This document shows positions 32,958 to 44,190 of a stretch of 64,000 nt of DNA, in pieces. How positions within the stretch are numbered: position 1 is the stretch's first letter; each line of letters opens with the position of its first letter. The notes under the pieces were generated by a model. That model searched no databases. It saw only the letters and a list, made by a program, of their open reading frames with translations, and was not told the origin of the DNA. The translations under genes were made by a program, and so were the position numbers. The DNA comes from Isoetes taiwanensis (lineage: Eukaryota; Streptophyta; Lycopodiopsida; Isoetales; Isoetaceae): NCBI GenBank assembly GCA_021234155.1, contig JAJEKV010000072.1, positions 6,179,676 through 6,243,675 of the forward strand. The letters run 5' to 3'.

Positions 32958-33775
32958 TGTGCTGAGCACGGACCCTAAAATCCCCCCGGAAGCTGCTTGC
33001 CCCGAATTCCTCTCCCCAAGGCCCTGGGGACGGACGGGCGACCTCCCCTCTCCAGAACCGTGATTTGGCTCTGCCAATGGACAGAGAACATCGACATTGC
33101 CCTGGGGACCAAGTTCCGTGGCCAAAAAACCACACGACCTCCAAGAAGCGCCAAAGTAGCTCATGTCACGCACACTCGTAGTCAATTGGCCTAGGATATG
33201 GATGCCGGATACTGTCGTGGAGGGCGTGAGTGTTTCTTTCCTTTGCAAAACCGACCTTGTAACTTGCTCCCTAGGGTATTTTCTCCATTCCGGACGACTT
33301 AACGAGGTCGATTTGCCATTCTGGAGCCTCCCGGGTGCTCGAACGACAAAACACTGCGGTTTCTACAAGGCCGCGGTTTGACAAGTTCTGCCGGACCGAT
33401 CTAGGAATCTTTTGGACTTCCCGAAGAAGGGCCCTTGAACGGAGGATCCAACGGTCGGATAGGGGAACCGGGCTCCGGGAGGGTGGTCATTAGTGTTCGA
33501 CCCCCCGGGGGAGCGCTGCCAGGAAGGGCTGCCTCGGGAACTTTTTTGGATCCTGCCTCCTGGGGTCCGGACTCTCCTCTCTTGTGAGGGAGCCCTGCAA
33601 GGTCTTGACCTCGTTTGACTTAAGGAAGGGTGTCAGCTCGGTTGCCCCGCAACGTGCTGCCCCGACCGTTCTAATGCTAACCATTTGACCTAGACCTTCT
33701 CCAAAAATTCCGAAATTTGGGCTGTATGCTGGAGATGAATTAGGAATCCAGCTGGAAAAAAATTAGAATTTATTT
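32958..33775. repeat. 1.1-kb repeat unit, copy 4 (5' part deleted)
   Basis: Lacks the first ~280 bp of the unit and has a further ~20-bp deletion near 33372 (GGCCGCGGTTTGACAAG). Otherwise collinear with copies 1-3. Confidence 0.8.
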
Positions 33776-33802
33776 TCGTACAACGCATTAATTACGAATT
33801 TA

Positions 33803-34257
33803 TGAATGTCTTGCCACTGCAAAAGCACCCCACGACTTCTAATTGCCACATCGAGAGAAGGACAGACCCAAACTCCATTCCATCAGTTCCCCTTGCTCCG
33901 CGTTCTCGGCCACAGCTTCTCGGCCATGTCCCAACTCCAACAGACTAAAACTCGGCCCCCAAAATGCAAACCCTTCTAGAACCTGGCAACCCACAGGGTT
34001 TATGTTTCGGAGGCCCTCTCCTTGTTAGATTCGGCCGGGACCTTGCGTCGTGTCTTGACATGGAGTGGGGGTGTTGACGCCAGAGCACGGGCCCTAAAAT
34101 CCCCCAGGAAGCTGCTTGCCCCGAAAGTCCTCTCCCCAAGGCCCTGGGGATGGACGGGCGGCCTCCCCTCTCCGGAACCGTGATTTGGCTCTGCCAACGG
34201 ACTCAGAACGTCGACATTGCCCTGGTGACCAAGTTTCGTAGCCAGAAGACTACTCAT
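33803..34257. repeat. 1.1-kb repeat unit, copy 5 (3' truncated)
   Basis: The first ~450 bp of the unit, broken at about 34257 before the GACGTC palindrome block. The array therefore ends at the transposon-end-like motif. Confidence 0.8.
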
Positions 34258-34282
34258 GTTCACCCAATTAAGAAATGACTTT

Positions 34283-34335
34283 TTGACGTCGCGTAGACGT
34301 CGCATGCGACGTCTTTTGTTATAGCGACGTCATTT
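34283..34335. repeat. GACGTCGCATGCGACGTC palindrome block
   Basis: GACGTCGCGTA, then the perfect palindrome GACGTCGCATGCGACGTC, then TTTTGTTATAGCGACGTC. It is the best copy of the candidate terminus and closes the repeat array. Confidence 0.65.
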
Positions 34336-34763
34336 ATGTTATTTTTTTATTTTAGTTGTGACATGTTTGATCCTTGGGCATGTTTGAGCCTAGAGGCAAT
34401 GCTTGAGCCTAAGAGGCTTGTTTGAACCTAGGTAGCATGTTCGACCCTAAGGGAAATGCAACGCCTAATTGGCATCTGTCCTTCTACATCAGGCCCTTCT
34501 TTTCAGTGATCACCATGGTTTTATCAACTCTGACGTTCAAAGAAAAGAAGGCCTGACATGAGGTCCAGATGTCAAATAGGTTGCGTGTGCAGATGTTTTG
34601 ACTCAACATACTTACTTTACTTAACTATTACACAAACAACTCAATGCGGCAACCCAACCCCAAAATTTTATTGAGACAAAGAAATTCTCGTCAACGAACG
34701 TTGGTTCATTCATGTGCATCTGAGATGTTGGGGAAAAATATCAAAAAAAATAATGTAGATACC
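34336..34763. other. No gene recognised
   Basis: Contains short degenerate TTTGAGCCTAGAGGCA/TTGAGCCTAAGAGGC repeats (34365-34450), related in style to GCATGTTTGAGTCTTGCC at 27830-27870. Nothing else is supported. Confidence 0.45.
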
Positions 34764-35890
34764 TCATGGGTTTAAGTAATCGTCTGCATCCACGTTTGCA
34801 CCAGGGTTCACCCAATCACCTGCTGGCGCAGGAGCAGGCGGCAGGTACTGATTAATGTCTGGTACCTCTTCACCTTCATGTGGTTCTTCTACCCCCCTCC
34901 AAAGGTCCATTTCACGTTGGGTATGGAACGCATGAGCTATTCCATCCCTCCTGCGAGCAATCAGAGGTGGCAAGGGAGGCATGCGTGATTGCAGGTTGAG
35001 CATTACATACTGGCGCTCTGGTATAATATATCCATCCTCTGCTGGACAGAACCTACTGCCCATCATCCAATCCAACAAACACCTCAAATGCAGACGATGT
35101 ACACATCCCAAGGCATACCATTTAACTTGGGTCAGATTGTCCCCACACCCTTGACAATATCTGAAGTCCCCATTCTTTACATCCTCCCACTGGCTCTCAT
35201 ATAGGTATTCGGGTGGGAGATATACAATACCCTGCTCCTTCGAGACTCTAAGGGGATCATAATCTAAGGCTCTTGATATTGTGCGCATATGCTCATTGTC
35301 TACTCTCAAGACCGTGTTTTCCCTACCCAAAGCTGCAAGTTGATTCTTCGTGTCTAGTAATTCCGCAGCCATCTTGTCATGAGCATTTGCATGGTCTTTT
35401 AAGCGCAAGTTTTCCTCTGACAGAGTAAGATTTCGACTTCTTTCATTCTCTAACTGAGCCTTCAGATCCACCTCTTCTGTCACTGCACCTGCTGCTGCAA
35501 CCCCCGCCACATCTAAAAGTTTTATGGCATCTTGAAGCAAATAGGTTATAGTAACGGGTTCATCACCAAGTTTCAGAATCGTCCGCAAGCTTCACTCTCT
35601 TGCTGCTACCATTGCCGCTTTCTTGTTTCCATTTTCTACTAGCATAATTTACGGGCTCTCCTTTCACAATCTCATAGTACACTTGCGTGGCAAACGTCTT
35701 GCTGAATTCATGATTTTTTTATCATCGTTCCTTTCACTTGGACCCCACCTCTCCAAAGCTTTAGCTCGGACTTCAGGGATCGTGCAGTCATATGCCTTAT
35801 ACTTGTTGAGGGTATTCCTGGCAATCCCTCAACTGGAATGGTATAGGACCTCCAGGTTGCTTTAGGCAACCACTCTATGCTCAAAATTTG
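34764..35890 (-). pseudogene. Coiled-coil protein with RING-type zinc finger
   Basis: Frame 34764-35588 (274 codons) has a heptad-rich coiled coil (VDLKAQLENERSRNLTLSEE, then KMAAELLDTKNQLAALGREN). The RING-like finger FRYCQGCGDNL...ALGCVHRLHLRCLLDWM...RFCP follows, with C-x2-C, C-x-H-x2-H/C and C-P ligands as in RING-H2 E3 ligases. The C-terminus is Pro-rich (QYLPPAPAPAGD). No ATG opens the frame. Upstream, the pieces YKAYDCTIPEVRAKALERWG and YYEIVKGEPVNYASRKWKQE, in shifting frames to about 35890, look like a lost N-terminal part. E3 activity is inferred from the motif only. Confidence 0.55.
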
Positions 35891-38044
35891 CAGAAACAAC
35901 CTTCAAAGAATCTGTTAGAACCAGTTTCCCAAATTGGAAAAAAATGCACAGTGCTAACCTTTAGATTCTGAGCAATATAGATTGAATTTTTTTCTGAAAT
36001 CAATGCAATAGTATACTAGACAATTGATGTGATATATGTGCAAAATATATTCTGAAGTCAGACATCATTTGGCACTTTAAAATCACACAACTGACTAGGT
36101 CAGAATTTGGTCAATGGCCTCGGCAGAGAGCTCCTTTTTGCAGAATTCTTTAGGAATATCTTTTTTGAATGAAACCACCTGGGAAGGTGTTAAAGGGTCT
36201 AAAGGGTCACGTGCAAACACTAATACAGTCTAGAGATAAAGATATTTTGGAACTATGGGATTTTATGAACTGACAAACTATGTCTTTTGCCACAGAGAAT
36301 GCTTTTTTTTTTTAAATTTTATCGATATTTAAGTAGGAAAACTATGCAAAAGGAACAGTAGAGATATCCTAAATCAACCCTTACTATTAAAACCACTAGG
36401 GCTTCAGGAGTTCAACTATAGAGTATGCAATGGTGCAGTTAAAGTGATGAGATACGGAATGGCATTATGGTGAGCAGAGTTTTTTCTTTATTAACCATAG
36501 AACAGTGTTGATTGATATGCATACTAGTTGAAGGAAACGAAATAAGCTATTTTTTGAATTTTCTTTAGTCTTTAGGCAATATAGAAGCTATTTGAGCTAT
36601 TTTTTTTGGAATTTCAATAATTTCAAAGGGAAAGATATTACCAAATTGGATTTTCATTCACTTGATATATCAAATTGGAGGAATCACATCATTTTCGATG
36701 CCCACAGTTAATGAGCAAAGCATATTTCCGAAAAAACGGACAGGTTTATGGTCGACTTTTTGATCAACGATCAATTTGAACAAAGAAAGGAGGGTCGAAT
36801 CCGGCGGTGGGAGATCACTTTTGCATGTACTTCACACCAGCAATCTTCAATTTAACGTAAAAGCCCCTGAATTCCGCATAGAGATTTGCCCTCTTTAAAA
36901 AGGCCCTGTTCTGTTGAAATTCTTGAATCTACGGCCAGATCCTTTGTCTTTTAGCTTCGATTTGGTTTTCTTGATGTTGCAGAGGTGGATTCGGAAGGTA
37001 ATGATGCGAATTTGTGGTCGGATACGGCCAAAAATTCCGTTTCTTGGTTGGCAAAAATTTAAGGGTTCTTGCTTCCTTCAGCGGATATATCCCACAGGCC
37101 AAGAGCAAAAAGTTAAACAAGGATATAAATAGACTTCTGAAGCCGTTTTAACTGATTGCGTGGTCTCCTCCCACGCCAGCGTCGGCTCGTGATTCGACCT
37201 GGCACGCCAGGGGGGACGCCACTTGGTGGAAAATGAGAGGGTAGATAGATGGAGGGGGTAGATGTAGGTAGGTTTTGCCATTTTTCCAAAGAAGGCACGT
37301 TTCCCAAGAAGTAGCTTAAGGAGGTCCAAATAAACTCAATTTGAAAATTTTTTGTGCCAGGTGGCATATTTTCATAAGGGCTACCAGGTGGTTTTGTCAA
37401 AAGATGATTTGGAGCACTTTGATTTTTTTGTCAAAAGAGTGAGGGGGGGTGACTGGACATAATTTTGGTGAGGTGGCAAATGTACTGCTGATGTGGTACC
37501 ATTGGATGACAAAAACTTTTCCCTAGTCAAAATGTTTTAATGAGGTGGATATGGAATGAAAATGATGTGGATTGACACGTGTGTAATGAATGGTGATGTG
37601 GACTTGTGAGTGATGATGTGGGCATAAAAAAATTCCCTTTGCCAACTAGACATAGGTGACAACCTTTCCTCAACCTAGTGATCATTTTAACCTTAGGTTT
37701 TTGAAGTGAGAGAAAGTAGGGTAATGCCTCAACATTTTTTAGTTTCTTTTGGTAAACTTATGAATGTATGGATGGATCATGAGTGTGTGGGTCATTTTGA
37801 CTAGGGAAAAGTGAATTGAACAATCCCAAGGTATGGTATGATGAAATATAGATGTATGGGAAATGATAGTATGAAGTGTAGAGATGACAAGAAATAGGAA
37901 GGTGGAATATGAGTCAAATGGCAATTAAAATGGAAATTGGCTAGGCAAAACTCTTACAACATCAAGAATCCAAACTTCAAATGCTCAAATCATGAAATAG
38001 ACTTCATACCATGCTCATGTCTCGCAATTCTTCAACAAGTGACT
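35891..38044. other. No gene recognised
   Basis: AT-rich. A good TATAAATAG box is present on the plus strand at 37124-37132 without a downstream gene. GATGTGGA-type short repeats occur at 37480-37615. I see no coding evidence. Confidence 0.45.
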
Positions 38045-38704
38045 TCAAATCTTGTAGGAGTGATCTCTAGTACCTTGGGTGATAATCAAAAACCTTGTCC
38101 ATCCTCCAATTTTGAGATAACCAAGTGAATGTCCTTCTTTGGTTCTTCTAAACATTTGTTCCTTTTGCTGTTTGACTGAGTCTTCAAGTACTTTTGAAAG
38201 CCAATGGTCTTCATATTTCCTCATGCATTCAATGAGCCAAATGTCAGATATGTCTAGGGCTCTTCTATGCTGCCATGAGTGGCAACAATACTTACCTGCT
38301 CTCCTGGTTTGCCAGTTGACGTCAAACTCTTTGGCATCTATATTGGCCTCGATATCGTCATAATCCGCTCCATGCGGGCAACAACCTGGGCCCATGTCAC
38401 ATGCAACTCCATGCACCTCTGTAATTGTGACACCTTCTTTCTTGGCCACTTTTGCCATTGCCCTCAACCTCAACAACTCTTTTGCACGCGCTTCATTTGT
38501 TCTAGCATGCTCCTCTACTCTCTGTAGTTGTTGTGCCCTAACCTCCGACAATATAGGTAGGGAAGGGAATACAAATCCATCTGGAGTTCTCAAAGAGGAT
38601 GGGACGGAGAAGTTGACTCCTTGCCCAGTTTCATCAGCCCCTTCTCTCGTCTGCTGATGAGACGAACTCGGTTGTTGATGAGACGAACTCGGTTGTCGAG
38701 ACAT
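38045..38704 (-). CDS. Hypothetical protein with Gln/Ser-rich start
   Basis: Intact 219-codon frame with an ATG start. The N-terminus has a tandem QQPSSSHQQ repeat from a 21-bp DNA duplication (38650-38692). A coiled coil follows (EVRAQQLQRVEEHARTNEAR, ELLRLRAMAKVAKKEG), then a Cys/His/Trp-rich part (CDMGPGCCPHGADYDD, GKYCCHSWQHRRALDISDIW, MRKYEDHWLSKVLEDSVKQQ). I do not recognise the family. It lies between two broken genes on the same strand and could be part of the same transposon cargo or a host gene. Confidence 0.45.
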   Translation of the reverse strand: MSRQPSSSHQQPSSSHQQTREGADETGQGVNFSVPSSLRTPDGFVFPSLPILSEVRAQQLQRVEEHARTNEARAKELLRLRAMAKVAKKEGVTITEVHGVACDMGPGCCPHGADYDDIEANIDAKEFDVNWQTRRAGKYCCHSWQHRRALDISDIWLIECMRKYEDHWLSKVLEDSVKQQKEQMFRRTKEGHSLGYLKIGGWTRFLIITQGTRDHSYKI

Positions 38705-38934
38705 TCTTTTTGTTTAGCACTAGGTAAGTTGTCTGTTCGTTTTCTTGCAAATAGGCTTTATGTTATTGCAAAAAAAAAAAAACAACTCAATATGACTTAT
38801 AAATTATAAAAAAAATCAAGTGCAACAAAAATAAAACATAAGAATGCCAAAGATGTTTTATTATATGTGTCTAAAGCAATTGTTCAATCAACAAATTTTT
38901 TTGGTTGCATACAAGAGAGCTCATAAATGGCACG

Positions 38935-40460
38935 CTAAGCGTGACTTGGTCCAGCTTGGTCAGCATCGTCTGCACCTAATCCAACTTGAGGAATCCAATC
39001 TGATTCCATTTGGGGTCTTGTGCAATGTGTTGGAGAGCAATTCCAAGTGCTCCGCATGGTGTTCAGTAGCTGGTTCAGATCAAACTTGCGTGCCTTGTCC
39101 CGTATTGGGGATTCGACACAGTTCTTCAAATAATCGCACATGTTTCGAAACCTCTGGCTTGTTCAGTGGTACCCATAGCCTCCAAGAAAGAATGCTTGCG
39201 TGCAAAATCAGCAAGGTAATAGATAAAGTAGGCTGCCCCTAAGAGGTCGAAATCTACCCTTGCAGGCACCATCTTAGTTCCATCTCTTTTTGGACCCGAA
39301 TACAAATCATCATGCATGTATGGACAGGCAAGTCTTTCATTCTCAATCGCCTTTTTTGCAGCACCATCCATGCCTTTGTATGCCCACCGCTTCACTTCCA
39401 CATGCTCACCTATTAGCTGTTCTTCTCCCCAATCACATATACCAATATAAATAGCCTGGGGGGGTCCGTGCATCCTCTCTCTTTCCCAAATTCAAAATGA
39501 AGCAAGACATTGCCCGGGTGCAAGTCCATGTGTAAATGGTGCTCTTTATGAAGCTTAAGCAAACCACTTAAAAATGACATAGCTAGATCACCCACTCTTT
39601 GAGCAACATATAACTCTTGCTTCCTCCATTGCTCAAGCTTATGGACGTCGACCTCGACACTAGGCTTATACCCTAATCTTTTAAATGCATGCCTCGCAAA
39701 CTCATTATCTCCATGATGCACAAAAAGAGATGCACAAGGGCCCCCATTCCAGTAAGGAAATATCAACCCTGTTCTTTCCAACCCAGTTGTACGACCAATG
39801 CAGCGTATGATAAAGCCATGTCTAACCTGCATTTGCGACTCCCTCATATTTTTCATCATGGCCTTTACTATCACATCAGGCCTCGCCGTACCTAACCGCA
39901 CATCGTCATTCTGAAATTTAACACAATAGGGTTCGTCTTTAAGAAAACTAGAACCCAAGATATTGCATTTGTACACCGTTCCATATGTTCCTGAACCAAT
40001 TATGGTCCTGTTAATTATCTGAGAGGAATCCACCATTGCAAACCATATAGTCTTGGCATCTGCCCTTTTTCTTTTTTCCCACTCTTTATCAGTCTCACCA
40101 GGACGCTTGGCTCTAATAGTCTGTGCCAACACTTTCTTAACTAGGTGGGGGGGTTGATGGGTTTCCTTTCTAAGCTTTCGATTTGTTCAAGCTGTATTCT
40201 ATTCCACAGCCTTATCTTTTAGAGACTCTCTCAAGCGCAGACTAGTTAAATTAGCCACCGCATGAATCATATTTCCAGTTGTACGAGATACATTGCCATC
40301 AACCCAAGCATACCTCTCAGAATCAAGCTTTCCAGGTTCTAACTCTATCATTCGAGGCCCAAAAGCTCTCTCAGCATCTCTCATGAGAGTTGAGTGGAAA
40401 TCTAGGCATCCTTCATCTGTTGTAGTAATCAACTCTAACTCAGATGGGGTGGCGGCACAT
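38935..40460 (-). pseudogene. Protein kinase gene with lesions
   Basis: The N-terminal extension (FHSTLMRDAERAFGPRMIEL) leads to a kinase domain: glycine loop IGSGTYGTVYK, EPYCVKFQND (VAVK-like), catalytic HMDLHPGNVLLHF (HMD for HRD, Asn kept) and IGICDWGEEQL (DWG for DFG). Then come VDFDLLGAAYFIYYL (subdomain IX) and a tail CDYLKNCVESPIRDKARKFD. The Asp of the catalytic loop and of the DWG motif remain, so the ancestor could have been active. Lesions are in-frame TAG and TGA at about 40165-40198 (each one transition from CAG/CGA), a slip in a C7 run at 39461-39467, and a slip near 39130. The LINE at 40460 abuts its 5' end. Confidence 0.75.
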
Positions 40461-40862
40461 ATTCACTCACAGAGCCAATTCATCAAAGCGGATCTTACTT
40501 CTACTTCCCCTGCTGCCATCACACCTTCTTCGTCTTCTACCCTAGCCATTGGCTCACTCCCCACATCCCATAATTGTCTTTCTTCTGACCAGCAAGAGAG
40601 GTTGGATATGATTGCACGCAAGCAAGAGCGCATTGAAGAAGAATGGTCCATTGCCCGCATAAAAGATGCTCGGAGGAGGAATAGCTTTGCACCACAGCCT
40701 TCTGCATCTGCTTCCCCTAATCCTGTTGAGCCAACTCTCCTCACCACTGTCACTACGCGTCCAATAGCATCGCAGCCACATTGGGCTGATCAAGTGGAGA
40801 ATGAGTCTCATATACAAGTTGATATGGACTTAGAACATCCTCCACATCCACCTGATCAATGA
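40461..40862 (+). pseudogene. LINE ORF1-like coding region
   Basis: A low-complexity Ser/Thr/Pro-rich frame (KADLTSTSPAAITPSSSSTL) with a charged helix (SSDQQERLDMIARKQERIEE) ends at a TGA 54 bp before the endonuclease frame. It is called ORF1 by position only; no CCHC knuckle is visible. Confidence 0.4.
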
Positions 40863-40916
40863 AGTTAATCTCCTAGAATGTGGGGGTTGCCTCCCCCCTA
40901 CTAAAAAGAAGCGGGG

Positions 40917-41589
40917 TTGTCCATGGCCCTGACTATGTGGGACTCAGATTTCATTTGTTTGCAAGAGCATAAATGCAAGAAAAAGGATGCCTACAAAGTT
41001 GCTGCAGTAATCAATAGGCTGGCGGCCGCAGACTCAGCAAAGGCTGGTGTCCTTACAGCATGGAGGAGGACTATTACAGTGTCATTTACTCAGGTTGACA
41101 GATTTGGCCGGTGGATCATAGTCAAGTGGTTTGATAAAGGGCAAGAATGGGGATTGGTTAATGTGTATGCGCATAATCGACCACGTCAGAGAGGCGCATT
41201 GTGGGCTTCTTTGCGTTCCAAATTACTAAGGTTAGGCTCCCCTGTTGCATGGATCATGGTGGGTGATTTTAACATGGTTGAGCTTGAGCAAGACAGATGT
41301 GGCAGAGGTGCAGAGATAGTGCAGGGCTTTGAACGGGAGCAATGGCAGCTTAATGCAAGATTGTGGCTTCATAGAAGTTGAGGGTCCCTCAAGTTTTACT
41401 TGGTGTAATGGCTGGTTGGGTGGTGGTAGAGCTTATGCAAGACATGATAGAGGCTATTATAATGCTTTGGTAGCAACCCTGTTGCCTGCTTTTCATCGTG
41501 AGAACCTGTTGAATACTGCGATTTCTGATCATAATCCACGGTATTTCTCTTGCTCTCATACGATGGTGCATGCTGCCTCTAAGATATAA
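40917..41589 (+). pseudogene. LINE endonuclease (EEP) domain
   Basis: Motifs are DFICLQEHK (metal-binding Glu), WGLVNVYAHNRPRQRGALWA, SPVAWIMVGDFNMVE and, after a frameshift near 41375, GPSSFTWCNGW, ARHDRGYYN and NTAISDHNPRYF (catalytic His). This is the AP-endonuclease fold that nicks target DNA in L1-type retrotransposition. Confidence 0.85.
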
Positions 41590-42290
41590 GTCAAACTGAA
41601 TAGATTCTTCTTGAAGGATGATGATTTTTTGGCAGGTTGTAGACAGGCATGGTTCACTTCTTTCTCTCGACACAGGGGCATGGCAGGTATTGTTGATGCT
41701 CTCGCTGCTGTGAAGTCTTTTGCTAAAGGTTAGGGTCACGAACGGGCGTCTGCTAACCGGAGCCTTCTGCTGGCTCTTTATCGACAACTTGAGGCATGCA
41801 GGTCTGTTGCCCCATCAGATGGTCATGTGGAGAAGCAAATTTTGTGTAGCATTCGGCAGATGGAATCTGAACAGGTGCACTTTGCTCGCATTAAAGTTGG
41901 GTTGCAATGGTTCAAGGAGGGAGACCGGTGCACAGGTTTTTTATTCAGAGCTGCCAAAACAAGAAAGCTAGCTGCATCTCTTCAGTCTCTGCAGATTCGA
42001 GATGGGCGTATTGTTTCAGATCCAGCTGAGCTTAGAGGCTTTTTGCATAATCACTTTTCAGCTTTCTTCACTGTGCGGCGTCTTCCTTTTCAGTCAGATT
42101 TTCAAGCGGCCTTAAGGTTCATCCTATAGTCACCAATGAGCAAAGGGCCACTTTAGAGGCTGAGATCAGCCAGAATGATTTAGCTGAGGCCACATTTTTT
42201 CTCAAGAGGGGCAAGTGTCCGGGTCTTGATGGTATTCCAGTGGAGTTTTTCCAGGAGTATTGGGTAGGCACCCTATGGTTAATCTACTGA
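41590..42290 (+). pseudogene. LINE RT N-terminal part
   Basis: LASLQSLQIRDGRIVSDPAE precedes AEATFFLKRGKCPGLDGIPV and EFFQEYWVG (RT motif 0/1, G..PG.DGIP.EF.Q) in shifted frames. Similarity ends at about 42270. The palm motifs, including YADD, are missing. Confidence 0.75.
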
Positions 42291-42947
42291 GTTTGATGGT
42301 TCACAGTTATATGAAATGCATTTTTCTCATTCTCTTCAACAAGTTTGACTTTTGATCTGACCCAGCTACTGACTCCATGAGGAAACTCCCTCGTAGAGGT
42401 TGGCACTCAACTGAACATATTGCATTAGACCACCTGACAAACTCACGAATATTTAATGAAAAATACGCCAATCCCTATATTAGTGTTGGACTTTCGTCAA
42501 CAACACCGTCAGAAAATAGGGTTATCTCATTAAAATATCCTCCTGACCTTCCATAAGAGTACAACACCCACCTTTCGAAACCGTGTGACCGAAGCCAACA
42601 AGCGGCACGGGAGAGGGCTATACACCTCGATGAAAGGTTGACCTTAGCAATCCTCGACATTAGCAATGACACCCACCCTCGGCATGGCACAATTTAATGT
42701 GGCACACCAGGCGAGGATCACTGCCTCAGCCAAGGATCACTGCCGAAACTCTAAGACCAAATCTCTCTTGATCAACTCCCTAACTGCTACTGTTGTCGAT
42801 ACTGTATGGGCAGGCAACCAAACTTCTAATTCTTATTTTTTTCTTTTGTTTTTGTTTTATTTTTTTTCTCATTATTTTATTATTTCTGTTAATTGTTTTT
42901 TTTTCTCTTCTTTTTTTCTCATTATTTTCTCTACAAAAATCAGTCTG
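42291..42947. other. No gene recognised
   Basis: Unassigned sequence ending in a T-rich stretch (42835-42935) just before the CACTA element. Confidence 0.45.
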
Positions 42948-42950
42948 GAT

Positions 42951-43661
42951 CACTACTACAGAATAGGCAGTTTGCGACGTCGTTTGCGACGTAACAAGGA
43001 CATCAAACGCCGCATGCACACGCTTTAATAACGTTTCCCGCTCGTCGCCAATGACGTCGCCGTGGATCCGTCACGTCGCATGTGCAATGTATTAGCGACG
43101 TCATGGATGTCTCAAATATGTACAAAATATGTCCTTATGACGTTTTACAGACGTCGCTCATATGTTGCTAAGACGTATGTATATGTGCGCCCAAAATATT
43201 TTTTTGTCGACTTTAACCCCTAACCTCTGGCTGACAAACCTGAGGCCTTACCAACACCTCAATAACTCATATTTGTATTTATTCTATGTTTATTCTTTAA
43301 GTCGCAATGAGACGTTGCAATTGTGACGTTTCACGTTGTAATGACGTTGCACTTGCGACGTGATACGTCGCTAGTGAAGCGTGGCATGTAGTAGGCCATT
43401 GCGACGTCTAGCCAGACGTTCCAACTGTGACGTCTGACATTCTACCTGCGACGTCGTTTGAATTTTGTGCAACGTCATAGGAACGTACTCATTTTTGCCA
43501 TTGCGACGTCTGATTAGACGTTCCAACTGCGACGTGGACGTTCTATCTGCGACGTCGTTTAAATTTTGTGCGACGTCATGGGAACGTACGCGATCTTTGC
43601 GACGTGGACGTTTCATATACGTCGCAAACTGACGTCGCAAACAATCCATCCTCTAGTAGTG
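42951..43661. mobile_element. Non-autonomous CACTA element with GAT target duplication
   Basis: The ends are CACTACTACAGAATAGGCAG and, reversed, CACTACTAGAGGATGGATTG, both leading into TTTGCGACGTC. They are flanked by GAT (42948-42950 and 43662-43664). A CACTA terminus with a 3-bp duplication defines the En/Spm (CACTA) superfamily. The 711-bp interior is packed with subterminal GACGTC/GCGACGT repeats and has no transposase. It ties the GACGTC motif elsewhere in the window to CACTA transposons. Confidence 0.88.
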
Positions 43662-43889
43662 GATTCGTCCATAGAACAAGACGCTCACCATCGTCACGCC
43701 CCTCGATGGAGGGGGGTAACAGGCGAGGGCCTCACTATGGAGGAACTCTAGACCTACACTAAAAGAAACAACAACAAAAAAACTAACTAAATTTGCCTAG
43801 AAACTAAGAAAAAAGAAAAAAAAATGGAAAAGGGGCACAAGTTATGGAGCAGGGCGCAGAAGGTTTACCTTATTTTGCGCAAAAAAATG

Positions 43890-44190
43890 GAACAGCGCCT
43901 CGTTATATATAAAAAAATTTCGCGTAAGCGAAAACTTCTGTTTTGCTTACGCGAAAACTTTTTTCAAGTAGTTTAAACCTTCAAAACAACTTACGCGAAC
44001 AAAAAAGTTTTTGCGTGTTTAAACCTTTAGTTAAACTTTACGCCGGTTTCGCGAAACAGAAACCGTATTTCGCTTTAATAAAAGTTTTTTGAGTTCGCGT
44101 GTAATTTAAAATTGAGCTTTAAACACGCTGAAAAAATCTTCGCTGCGTAGTTTAAACGAAGAGGTTTTGCTTACGCTGAAATTTTTTTTC
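43890..44190. repeat. CG-rich GCGAAA/TTACGCG low-complexity tract
   Basis: Interspersed TTACGCGAAAACTT, AGTTTAAAC and GCGTAAGCG words give many short inverted matches. In style it resembles 19264-19725. No coding capacity. Confidence 0.5.

Larger units (their letters stand above)
40461..42290 (+). mobile_element. LINE (L1-type), 3'-truncated
   Basis: An ORF1-like frame (40461-40862) is followed by an apurinic endonuclease domain (40917-41590) and the very start of a reverse transcriptase (about 42160-42290). Frameshifts are frequent and similarity ends after the first RT motif. No poly(A) follows, so the 3' part was deleted rather than the usual 5' truncation. Confidence 0.8.

Noticed and set aside
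27868-34257. rDNA intergenic spacer as the source of the GC-rich array
   Set aside because: No rRNA coding sequence, promoter or terminator motif was found in or beside the units.
27819-34305. Many 60-150 codon frames in the 1.1-kb units
   Set aside because: No frame is conserved across the five units; indels shift them freely. Treated as noncoding repeat.
37124-37132. TATAAATAG box as a promoter
   Set aside because: A good match, but no coding sequence follows on the plus strand for several hundred bases; mentioned only as a site in a gap.
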